A stretch of DNA of 6,777 nt from DASQDN01 sp035630195 (lineage in GTDB: Bacteria; Acidobacteriota; Terriglobia; Bryobacterales; Bryobacteraceae): positions 1 through 6,777 of the forward strand of contig DASQLD010000020.1 of the NCBI GenBank assembly GCA_035630195.1. Direction: 5' to 3'. The translations under genes were made by a program, and so were the position numbers. Under the pieces are notes generated by a model. The model did not search any database and was not told the origin of the DNA. It worked only from the letters and a program-made list of their open reading frames with translations. Of the stretch, positions 1-5,692 are shown piece after piece. Position 1 is the stretch's first letter, and each line of letters opens with the position of its first letter.

Positions 1-146
1 TTTCTGCGCAACTCGTCGATTCCACGATCGCATGCGTCGGCTGAAAACGCATCGCTGAAAACAACCGCAGCAACAGTGAAGAACGGTGAAGAGCCCTTGT
101 CAAACTTCAATCCGCAGTCGCCTGATTCGTCAATAAAGGCAAGCAT
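1..146 (-). CDS. DUF3800 domain-containing protein (N-terminal part, runs off the left edge)
   Basis: I translated this stretch by hand on the minus strand. It is open from the edge to an ATG at 146-144, with an in-frame TAA directly upstream at 152-150, so the start is well fixed. The 48 visible residues begin MLAFIDESGD, followed by a Lys-rich turn and a hydrophobic strand (FFTVAAVVF). The 'FIDESGD' opening is the hallmark of DUF3800 proteins, a family of unknown function whose conserved acidic residues have been compared with RNase H-like folds. These genes are common in mobile elements and near defence genes. No strong Shine-Dalgarno sequence is seen. The gene is divergent from the deaminase gene, so the 147-389 spacer must hold promoters for both. 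The remaining 3' part lies outside the window, so intactness cannot be judged. Confidence 0.8.
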   Translation of the reverse strand, partial: MLAFIDESGDCGLKFDKGSSPFFTVAAVVFSDAFSADACDRGIDELRR

Positions 147-221
147 CCGTTATGCAGTTTTCTTGTTGACCGATGATGCCGCCGACAGACGATCTTTCTC
201 AATCACTCTCTTCGAGCCTAA

Positions 222-227
222 ATTATA
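222..227 (-). promoter_or_regulatory. possible -10 box for the DUF3800 gene
   Basis: The minus strand reads TATAAT here, an exact match to the sigma-70 -10 consensus, about 75 bases upstream of the DUF3800 ATG. No convincing -35 hexamer is found 16-18 bases further upstream, so this is only a candidate. An AT-rich hexamer can arise by chance. Confidence 0.25.
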
Positions 228-245
228 ACCATCTGACATTCGATC

Positions 246-332
246 CCGATGGCTCACATTTTAGAGAATTCTTCAACGATTCCATCGGCTGCGGGTTAGC
301 TTGCTGATCGAACAGTTTGCGCTAACATCCGC
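246..332 (+). other. structured leader with two consecutive stem-loops upstream of the deaminase gene; candidate regulatory or antitoxin RNA
   Basis: Two inverted repeats lie back to back. The first pairs CCGATGG (246-252) with CCATCGG (282-288), and its loop holds the palindrome AGAATTCT (265-272). The second pairs GCGG-GTTAGC (291-300) with GCTAAC-AT-CCGC (321-332), with a two-base bulge, and a further CTG/CAG pairing is possible inside the loop. The region ends 57 bases before the deaminase start. In the Vibrio AvcID system the AvcI RNA is encoded directly upstream of the deaminase and inhibits it, so the position fits an RNA partner. The function here is inference; no sequence match to AvcI is claimed. 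A regulatory 5' leader of the mRNA or chance repeats are the alternatives. Confidence 0.3.
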
Positions 333-389
333 TGCTGAACATTAGATCTTCGCGTAGTCGTTCGTTCGGCCTGGAGCGCTTGTGCTACA

Positions 390-2114
390 TTGTTCATCGA
401 CATGCAACAAGTGAGTCTCCTGCCTGATCCTGTAGAGGATCAAACGGGTGAGGAGTGGGCTTTTGTCCCGGATTATCCAGACGCGGAGTTGGTCTTCGCC
501 CTCGTCTGTGCAGTTGGGACGGACTATAAGCCTGTTCTGGAATACCTGAAAGACACCATAAAGCTCGCTGGGTATGCGCCAAACGAGCTTAAGATCAGCG
601 AGTGGTTCCCCGAAGTCGCTGATCATCTCGGCCTCAACCTGAGTCTCTCTAATGCGACCGAGTACGACCGTATCTCGAGCAGAATCGAAGCCGGCAACAT
701 CATTCGTGCGGAAACGGAGCAGGCTGATGTGTTTGCTCTGATCGCTGCGTCCAAGATCTACAGTACGCGCGAAAGGGATGACGCAAAGAACCCCGTCGCA
801 CATAAACGGAACGCTCACATTCTGGTGTCTTTGAAACGGCCAGAGGAAGTCGACACGTTACGAAAAATCTATGGTCCCGGGTTATTCGTAATCGGTATTT
901 TTGCCGATGAATCTCAGAGAAGTGAATACTTGACCAAACGCAAGGGCCTTGATGCAGGTCAGGCTAACAACCTCATCCAACGGGATGCGAAAGAGAAGAA
1001 GGAATTTTACGGGCAGCGTACGAGGGACACGTTCCAGATGGCGGATCTGTTCGTGGGCCTCGACGGAAAGCAGTATGAAAAGGGCATCGGGCGTTTTCTC
1101 GAACTGGTCTTCGGTAATCCATTTAGCACACCGACGCGAGATGAACACGCGATGTTCTTAGCCTACGCCGCATCCTTACGATCGGGGGACTTGGCTCGGC
1201 AAGTGGGTGCGGCGCTCACGTGCGCAGGGGGTGATGTTATGTCCCTGGGTTGCAACGACGTCCCTAAGCCGGGAGGAGGATTGTACAGTTGCGATGATGG
1301 TGAAGCGGATAAGCGTGACTTTCGGGACCGTGGAGATCAGAATGATGCGCATAAGGCAAAAATTATCGACGACATCATCCTTGCGTTTCGCCGTAAGTTT
1401 CTGCCGGGAATGACGGAGCAGCAGATTCTGGAGCAAGCACGCCCGCTTCTGCGTGAAACGATGGTTTCTGAGGTTACGGAGTTCGGTCGGTCTGTACATG
1501 CTGAGATGGATGCGCTTACAGCCGCTGGCCGCATTGGCGTGAGCTTCCAAGACGCGACGTTGTACACCACGACATTCCCCTGCCATACATGCACAAGGCA
1601 TATAATTGCAGCCGGAGTGAAAAGAGTGGTCTACATCGAACCGTATCCAAAGAGCCTCGCGCCTCAGTTGCACCAGGATGCAATTCGGATCACTGCCACG
1701 CCACGCGGAGGGGACGACCACAGAATTCCCTTTGAGCCGTTCTTGGGGATCGGTCCACGTCGATTCTTTGATCTCTTTTCACTGAAATTGAGCGCAGGGT
1801 ACACTATTGAACGTAAGCTTGATGGCGAAGTAGTGGACTGGCAGTTTCGCCGGGATGCCAGGCCGCGTGTGCCTATGGCACCCACGTCTTACCTCGAGCG
1901 CGAACAGTTAATTCAAAAGACCCTTATACATGTTTTCTCATCTAAAAAGCGGAGGCGCGAAGATGGCGCAAGCTCGGGAACTGCAACCGAAGAGCGGGAA
2001 AGATTTTTGGAACCTTCTGGAGGAGACGGCCCGGCAGGTCGAAAATTGGCCAGACTGGAAGACCGGCGTATCGGGGAGGTTGGCGGTAACGTCGCGGCAG
2101 GGGATGAGCGATAG
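390..2114 (+). CDS. anti-phage dCTP/dCMP deaminase (AvcD-type, P-loop-like plus zinc deaminase domains)
   Basis: This 574-residue protein has the two-domain layout of the anti-phage dCTP deaminases (AvcD and relatives), which destroy dCTP/dCMP during infection and so starve phage replication. The N-terminal domain (about 33-240) is NTPase/kinase-like, with an atypical P-loop-like segment at 37-49 containing AVGTDYK rather than a classical GxxxxGK[ST]. The deaminase domain (about 258-435) has LARQVGAAL (268-276), the HAE motif (H370, E372) and PCHTC (C398, C401): three zinc ligands and the catalytic glutamate, all intact. The listed start is TTG at 390, 13 bases after GGAG (373-376). ATG at 402 is an equally good choice, and an in-frame TGA at 336 limits extension. 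The last 50 or so residues, rich in Arg, Gly and Glu, overlap another gene and look like an unconserved tail. Cytoplasmic. Confidence 0.88.
   Translation: MFIDMQQVSLLPDPVEDQTGEEWAFVPDYPDAELVFALVCAVGTDYKPVLEYLKDTIKLAGYAPNELKISEWFPEVADHLGLNLSLSNATEYDRISSRIEAGNIIRAETEQADVFALIAASKIYSTRERDDAKNPVAHKRNAHILVSLKRPEEVDTLRKIYGPGLFVIGIFADESQRSEYLTKRKGLDAGQANNLIQRDAKEKKEFYGQRTRDTFQMADLFVGLDGKQYEKGIGRFLELVFGNPFSTPTRDEHAMFLAYAASLRSGDLARQVGAALTCAGGDVMSLGCNDVPKPGGGLYSCDDGEADKRDFRDRGDQNDAHKAKIIDDIILAFRRKFLPGMTEQQILEQARPLLRETMVSEVTEFGRSVHAEMDALTAAGRIGVSFQDATLYTTTFPCHTCTRHIIAAGVKRVVYIEPYPKSLAPQLHQDAIRITATPRGGDDHRIPFEPFLGIGPRRFFDLFSLKLSAGYTIERKLDGEVVDWQFRRDARPRVPMAPTSYLEREQLIQKTLIHVFSSKKRRREDGASSGTATEERERFLEPSGGDGPAGRKLARLEDRRIGEVGGNVAAGDER
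1951..1955 (+). promoter_or_regulatory. ribosome-binding site inside the deaminase gene
   Basis: GGAGG lies seven bases before the ATG at 1963, inside the deaminase reading frame. It is the strongest Shine-Dalgarno match on the left side of the window, and it selects ATG 1963 over the in-frame upstream ATG at 1930. Confidence 0.6.
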
Positions 2115-2184
2115 TTTCACAACTCGAATTAAAGGACGTCGGTTAGACCCAAGTTCCGGAAACCATCCTCGGGAACGTGCCTAA
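1963..2184 (+). CDS. small hypothetical protein overlapping the 3' end of the deaminase gene
   Basis: A 73-residue ORF in a different frame from the deaminase, overlapping its last 152 bases and ending in TAA at 2182-2184. The start is set by GGAGG at optimal spacing. The N-terminal half looks like real protein: a probable amphipathic helix with DFWNLLEETARQVENWPDWK at residues 12-31, containing three tryptophans and a charged face. The C-terminal half is basic and probably disordered. Short proteins with a similar 'FW...LEET...V..WP.WK' pattern occur widely as unnamed hypotheticals, from memory; I cannot name a family. Its position and likely translational coupling suggest a partner of, or a passenger with, the deaminase. 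It has no signal peptide or membrane segment. Function unknown. Confidence 0.6.
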   Translation: MAQARELQPKSGKDFWNLLEETARQVENWPDWKTGVSGRLAVTSRQGMSDSFTTRIKGRRLDPSSGNHPRERA

Positions 2185-2190
2185 ATCATC

Positions 2191-2223
2191 TGACGGGCCG
2201 AAGAGTTGAGCCTTGGCCCGTCA
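2191..2223. terminator. perfect 9-bp inverted repeat between convergent genes, possible bidirectional terminator
   Basis: TGACGGGCC (2191-2199) and GGCCCGTCA (2215-2223) are exact reverse complements separated by 15 bases. The hairpin starts seven bases after the small ORF stop (2184) and lies 24 bases beyond the integrase stop on the other strand. This is where a shared terminator would sit. Neither side has a good T-run, so it may instead be a protein-binding site or part of the recombination site next to the integrase gene. Confidence 0.45.
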
Positions 2224-2246
2224 CGTTGTCCTTTCCTATCCCACCT

Positions 2247-3473
2247 TCAATCCCCGAAGCCCGCCGCTAAGTGCCGCGCGCGATTCATCCGCGGCTTCCG
2301 ATTCACCTCAATCACATCCGCCATCGCATCCTCCCAAACCTTCGCCGCGGCGAGTTCATCCGCTTCCAACGCGTGGCTGTAAATCGATAGCGTCACATTT
2401 GCATTCGCATGCCCAAGCCGTTTGGCGACCGTGGGGATCGGCGCTCCCTTGCTCAGCAGTTCGCTCGCGTGTGAATGCCTCAAGGTATGCAGGCTGGCGG
2501 CCGTGAGACCTGCTTTGCGCAAGATCTCAGTCACGCGACAACTGATCGAATCCGGCCGATAGAACGTTCCTTCCGGTTTGCAGAACACAAGATCGCCTAC
2601 GGCATAGTCCGGACCGAAGAGAGCGCGATCGCGTTCTTGCTGCTCGCGATGCTCCCGTAACGCCACCAAAGCGATAGAGGGAACCGAGAATCGCCGCGGC
2701 TTCCCTGACTTCGTCGACTTCACGCGCAAGCCTGCTTTCGTCTCCTCGAGACTTTTGTCGACCGTCATGATTCCCGATTCGAAATCAATGTCCGACCAAG
2801 TCAACGCGAGCAGTTCGCCCCGGCGACATCCGGTGGCAGCGCCAAGCACGACAAGCGGATAGAGCCGCATACCTTCAGCCGCCTTGAACGCCTGGCTGAT
2901 TTTGTCGCGATCGAGAACCGCAACATCACGCTTCACAGCCTTCGGAAGCTCTACGCGATCCATGGGATTCATCGTAAGCAGTCCCCAGCGAACGGCAGTC
3001 TGTAAGCAGCCGTGAACAATAAACGCCACATGCCGCACCGTGCGCGCGCTCAGGGGCCTTCCTTGAGGATGTTCGGTAGTCTGGCGCCCGCCACTATCCT
3101 GAATTTCGTTAAGCGCTTTCTCGATCGTCATCGGCTGAAGCTTCTGGAGTTCGATCGTGCCGAACTTGCGGACAGCATACGCGCCGAGTTCCTTGTAACG
3201 CTCAAGTGTTTTCGGTGCGCAGCGGCGGCCGGCGACTTCACTGAGCCATTCCTCGAAGAACGCAGCGAACGTGCGTGAGTCCTTCACCACGGCCGCCCCG
3301 GCGTGGTGCTCGACGATGGCACGGCGCAACGCTTCAGAAGCCTCACGCTTGGTTGAGAAGCCTGACTTGGTAACCTGCTGGCGCTTCCCTGTTTCATCGC
3401 GGCCAGCAAAGAAGCTGTAGCCCCAGCTATGGCTTCCGTTTTTTAGTGGGCGTTTTGTTATTGTGCCGTTCAT
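2247..3473 (-). CDS. tyrosine recombinase / phage-type integrase
   Basis: A 408-residue site-specific recombinase that would integrate and excise the element by strand exchange through a covalent 3'-phosphotyrosine link. The N-terminus (about 1-55) is a small arm-type DNA-binding domain (KNGSHSWGYSFFAGRDETGK). A core-binding SAM-like domain follows at about 65-175, then the catalytic domain at about 185-385. All catalytic residues are present: R217 (TGCRRGE), K255 (STKSGK), H329 and R332 (LHTLRHSHAS), H355 (RLGHAN) and nucleophile Y365 (SIYSHAL). I chose ATG 3473 because the conserved N-terminus begins there. A TTG at 3512 in the same frame, preceded by AAAGG too close to it, would add 13 residues. 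The start lies inside the end of the XRE regulator gene, so the two are probably co-transcribed and translationally coupled. The gene appears intact. Confidence 0.95.
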   Translation of the reverse strand: MNGTITKRPLKNGSHSWGYSFFAGRDETGKRQQVTKSGFSTKREASEALRRAIVEHHAGAAVVKDSRTFAAFFEEWLSEVAGRRCAPKTLERYKELGAYAVRKFGTIELQKLQPMTIEKALNEIQDSGGRQTTEHPQGRPLSARTVRHVAFIVHGCLQTAVRWGLLTMNPMDRVELPKAVKRDVAVLDRDKISQAFKAAEGMRLYPLVVLGAATGCRRGELLALTWSDIDFESGIMTVDKSLEETKAGLRVKSTKSGKPRRFSVPSIALVALREHREQQERDRALFGPDYAVGDLVFCKPEGTFYRPDSISCRVTEILRKAGLTAASLHTLRHSHASELLSKGAPIPTVAKRLGHANANVTLSIYSHALEADELAAAKVWEDAMADVIEVNRKPRMNRARHLAAGFGD

Positions 3474-4062
3474 TGATTGTATATTCGCGGAAAGAATCGA
3501 GCAGCGAATCAACCTTTAGAGATTGATCTAGCTGTTTGTGAGCGGTGACGAGATGCTTACGTGCATCCCGAACGCCCTCTAACAACCCGGCTTTATCTAG
3601 TTGCAGGGTTTCTAGTTTTTCAAGGATAAGCGTGGCTTCTCCAATGTGAGCGCTGACCGAGTTGGTGAGCTTGCTCAACTCAGCAATGAAAAGTAAGATG
3701 TCATGCGATAGTTTTTCTTCGCGGGTTGTGGGCGGTGGCTGGCCGCGGATGAGCCTTGCGACGTTGCCCATGCTTTCAGTCATCACTTCTTTTTCCAAGA
3801 AATATCTCGAAACACCAAGTTGGTCCTCTAGCGCCCGAAAAAAGATGGTCGCTAGATCTTCTCGATCGCGAGCCCTCGCCAGTTGTGCGAGTCGCATTAG
3901 CACAGCACCACGAGGAGGCATCAACGATTCATAACGCTGAACGGTGTTCAAGCTCTTATCAATTAGCCTTCCGAACTCCGTTTGACTAATCGAGTCGCCT
4001 TCTTCGTTTTTAATCGAAAGCCTCAAACTTTTTACCGCACTCCTTATTTCTTCACTTGACAT
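3427..4062 (-). CDS. XRE-family helix-turn-helix transcriptional regulator
   Basis: A 211-residue protein with an N-terminal XRE/Cro-type HTH at about residues 6-62. SQTEFGRLI (26-34) forms the second helix and NTVQRYES (39-46) the recognition helix. The rest (about 65-190) is helical and rich in Leu, Glu and Lys, likely an oligomerisation or coiled-coil region, and the C-terminal tail is basic (KTPTKKRKP). The start is ATG at 4062-4060 with GAGG four bases upstream. A 20-bp near-palindrome covers that ribosome-binding site, which suggests negative autoregulation. The gene lies upstream of, and overlaps by 47 bases, the integrase gene, and diverges from the excisionase-like gene. This is typical of a regulator that decides between integration and excision; that role is inferred from context. 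The effector is unknown. Confidence 0.82.
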   Translation of the reverse strand: MSSEEIRSAVKSLRLSIKNEEGDSISQTEFGRLIDKSLNTVQRYESLMPPRGAVLMRLAQLARARDREDLATIFFRALEDQLGVSRYFLEKEVMTESMGNVARLIRGQPPPTTREEKLSHDILLFIAELSKLTNSVSAHIGEATLILEKLETLQLDKAGLLEGVRDARKHLVTAHKQLDQSLKVDSLLDSFREYTINERHNNKTPTKKRKP

Positions 4063-4063
4063 G

Positions 4064-4083
4064 ATACCTCATGCATGGTGTAT
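4064..4083. promoter_or_regulatory. near-palindromic operator candidate in the regulator/excisionase divergent region
   Basis: The 20 bases have the form ATAC-NN-CATGCATG-NN-GTAT, so 16 of 20 positions are symmetric. The element covers the Shine-Dalgarno sequence of the XRE gene and starts two bases beyond its ATG. On the plus strand it abuts a weak promoter-like pair (TTGTGT at 4083-4088, TTTAGA at 4105-4110) that could serve the excisionase-like gene. A dimeric XRE protein bound here could repress its own operon and affect xis. Binding is inferred. Confidence 0.5.
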
Positions 4084-4138
4084 TGTGTATCTAGCATTAG
4101 GTGATTTAGACAGATCAGTTGAGAGGATAGCAGACGAA

Positions 4139-4366
4139 ATGAGATCAACACTTGCAAAAGAGGGCTCTATCGAACGGAGGACCTACTCAGTACCAGAAGC
4201 GTCGGCCGTGTCTGGTCTGGGAATTACGGCTATTTACCGTGGCGTGAAAGATGGACGAATCCCGCACATCCGTGCCGGCCGCCGAATCTGTATCCCGAGG
4301 TTTGCGTTTCACCAATGGATCGATACCGCTGGTGGCCAAGTGTTTGGAGGTCCGCATATCGGATAG
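4139..4366 (+). CDS. excisionase-type / MerR-like helix-turn-helix DNA-binding protein
   Basis: A 75-residue protein carrying a winged-HTH of the excisionase/HTH_17 type. The domain runs from about residue 15 to 63: TYSVPEASAVSGLGITAIYR forms the first two helices, then KDGRIPHIRAGRR is the wing and IPRFAFHQWI the closing helix. Such proteins bend DNA or bind beside att sites to favour excision, or act as small regulators. The start ATG 4139 follows GAGAGGA (4121-4127) by 11 bases. An in-frame ATG at 4061 would add 26 residues but has no ribosome-binding site and overlaps the divergent regulator start, so I rejected it. The gene is head-to-head with the XRE regulator across a 76-bp control region. 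An excisionase role is inferred from size, fold and closeness to the integrase. Confidence 0.75.
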   Translation: MRSTLAKEGSIERRTYSVPEASAVSGLGITAIYRGVKDGRIPHIRAGRRICIPRFAFHQWIDTAGGQVFGGPHIG

Positions 4367-4373
4367 GCAGGAT

Positions 4374-4389
4374 CAGTTGCTCTCAACTG
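4374..4389. repeat. short hairpin after the excisionase-like gene
   Basis: CAGTTG and CAACTG form a perfect 6-bp stem with a CTCT loop, starting eight bases after the excisionase-like stop codon. There is no T-run, so termination is doubtful. The rest of 4367-4528 shows no convincing gene. Confidence 0.25.
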
Positions 4390-4528
4390 TCTCTCAATGC
4401 GACACATCCGCGCACGGCAGTGCAACGCCGAGCGAAACCAAAATCAAAAGCCCCGATAACTTTCCGTTTCCTTGGACGGTCTGGAAAGCGATCAGGGCCT
4501 GAACTTCCTCGTCAAAGGAGTCAATTTC

Positions 4529-5128
4529 ATGATACGTCAGCAAAAGACTGCTGAAAAGAGAAAAACGGATCTCAATCTCGATCCTTCAACTAGCCCGCAA
4601 AAGAAAGAGCCGGCACAAGGTGCGCGAAAGCTAACCGAAGCACAAGACCGGTTCGCTGAACTCGTCGGCGACATGCTCGTCAATGGAGGAGATCGTGAAG
4701 ACATTATCCTTCTCATCCACGCAGCCTTGCGCCACCAACTGCGACGTATGTTTCCCGATGAAACGACTCTGCAACAAGCTAAGGAATGCGCCTGGCGCTC
4801 ACAGGAAAGAGACTATACCGAACTCGCTCGGGACTGGAGCACCAAGCGAAAGACGGCCGACTATCCTGATCCGACAACTGTGAAGGAAATGATTGCCGCC
4901 GATATCCGCCGTAGGTGTAGATCGTCAATGGACAGTTTCCTAGAACGCGCCGAGGGAACCGTTGACCTTTACATCATGCACGACGTGCTGTCGTCATGGG
5001 AGTCGGGGCATAACGAACTCGGAGAGGCGTTCTTTCAAAACCTGGCCACTAATGACTCGTATGTCAGGGTCTATTGGAAGCATGAGAAAAAGGTAAAACA
5101 CTTCGCGGAGATGCTCAAGGAATCATAG
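4529..5128 (+). CDS. hypothetical protein of the mobile element, no recognised family
   Basis: A 199-residue soluble protein that I do not recognise. The start ATG 4529 is set by AAAGGAG (4514-4520) eight bases upstream. An in-frame ATG at 4472 would extend it by 19 residues without such a site. Residues 1-36 are polar and Lys/Gln/Pro-rich, probably disordered. Residues 36-140 look mostly helical, with LTEAQDRFAELVGDML (35-50), a hydrophobic stretch DIILLIHAALRHQLRRMF (58-75) and a basic RRRCR (127-131). Residues 140-199 are helical and aromatic-rich. There is no signal peptide or membrane segment. The gene is plus-strand, between the excisionase-like gene and the conjugation operon, where such elements often carry accessory regulatory or DNA-processing proteins, but no relaxase or HTH motif is visible. 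Function unknown. Confidence 0.7.
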   Translation: MIRQQKTAEKRKTDLNLDPSTSPQKKEPAQGARKLTEAQDRFAELVGDMLVNGGDREDIILLIHAALRHQLRRMFPDETTLQQAKECAWRSQERDYTELARDWSTKRKTADYPDPTTVKEMIAADIRRRCRSSMDSFLERAEGTVDLYIMHDVLSSWESGHNELGEAFFQNLATNDSYVRVYWKHEKKVKHFAEMLKES

Positions 5129-5400
5129 GCAAGCGCGTTATGAAATCTTTGGGGATTGACGCTCGCGAGGACTACATCCGAGTCCCTTACCGGCACACGA
5201 CCTGGCTCGTGAATACATCAAAATGTTAGCCGCCGCGAGGTAAGTGTCTTCCTCAGCGCTCGTCGTAAAGCCTCAGGTGAATTCACCTAGGGATATCAAC
5301 GCGCAAGCGGTCCGGCAGTAAAGGCTGACCCCCGACGCAAGCCGGCACGCCAGCCCCGTCGTTCCAGCGAAAGTAAAAAGCAACCTAAAGGAGTTAAACG
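5129..5400. other. non-coding spacer before the conjugation operon, with a perfect palindrome
   Basis: This 272-base spacer has no convincing gene. It contains the perfect 14-bp palindrome AGGTGAATTCACCT (5275-5288), a shorter palindrome CTCGCGAG (5162-5169), and at its end the strong ribosome-binding site AAAGGAG (5387-5393) of the pilin gene. The promoter of the downstream operon should lie here, but no clear -35/-10 pair is visible. An operator or transfer-related site is possible. Confidence 0.4.
5275..5288. promoter_or_regulatory. perfect 14-bp palindrome upstream of the pilin gene
   Basis: AGGTGAATTCACCT equals its own reverse complement. It lies 112 bases upstream of the pilin start codon, a plausible operator position for the transfer operon. 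It differs from the near-palindrome at 4064-4083, so a different protein would bind. The role is inferred from position only. Confidence 0.35.
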
Positions 5401-5688
5401 ATGATCTTCAATGTTTTCAGCAAGCGATTAGCAAGTTCATGTCTTCTAATGTTCATTTCCACTGTCCCCGCGTTCGCACAATCGGACCCGTGGACATCTT
5501 CAGCGGTCAATTTACAGACAGCTTTCACTGGCCCCATTGCTACCGCCCTGATTGCAGTGGCTGTTGTCATTGCGGGCCTTACGTTCGCCTTCTCCGAGGG
5601 CGCCGGTAAGCGTCAGCTCGCCGGTATCGCTTTCGGCGGAGCCATGGCCATGGGTGCGACTCGTTTCATGCTGTGGCTGTTCACGTAG
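5401..5688 (+). CDS. virB2: VirB2/TrbC family conjugal transfer pilin
   Basis: A 95-residue precursor of the major pilus subunit of a type IV secretion system. It has a Sec signal peptide: basic start with K8 and R9, hydrophobic core LLMFISTV, and likely cleavage after A24-F25-A26 before Q27. The mature part has two membrane helices, about 45-64 (PIATALIAVAVVIAGLTFAF) and 73-94 (LAGIAFGGAMAMGATRFMLW), joined by a short basic loop EGAGKRQ. That is the VirB2/TrbC layout, and the size is typical. After processing it would sit in the inner membrane before assembly into the pilus. AAAGGAG ends seven bases before the ATG, a strong site that fits an abundant subunit. The next gene begins four bases after its stop, so it heads an operon with the VirB3 and VirB4 genes. 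Confidence 0.88.
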   Translation: MIFNVFSKRLASSCLLMFISTVPAFAQSDPWTSSAVNLQTAFTGPIATALIAVAVVIAGLTFAFSEGAGKRQLAGIAFGGAMAMGATRFMLWLFT

Positions 5689-5692
5689 AACC

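Noticed and set aside
342..818. 158-residue minus-strand ORF over the deaminase N-terminus
   Set aside because: It lies antisense to the conserved N-terminal domain and has no convincing ribosome-binding site or family-like motif.
1176..1721. 181-residue minus-strand ORF inside the deaminase gene
   Set aside because: It is the antisense shadow of a clearly conserved zinc deaminase domain; its translation is Cys/Arg-rich with no recognisable domain.
2213..2660. Plus-strand ORFs opposite the integrase C-terminus
   Set aside because: They are antisense to the catalytic domain with all catalytic residues intact; the translations are Pro/Ser/Arg-rich.
5140..5229. 29-residue ORF starting MKSLGIDARE between the unknown gene and the pilin gene
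   Set aside because: It has only a weak ribosome-binding site and no recognisable family. It could be a gene remnant but is too short to support.
5552..5692. N-terminal extension of the VirB3 reading frame into the pilin gene
   Set aside because: The extension is Arg/Ser/Pro-rich shadow sequence of the pilin; the family-like VirB3 sequence begins at ATG 5693.
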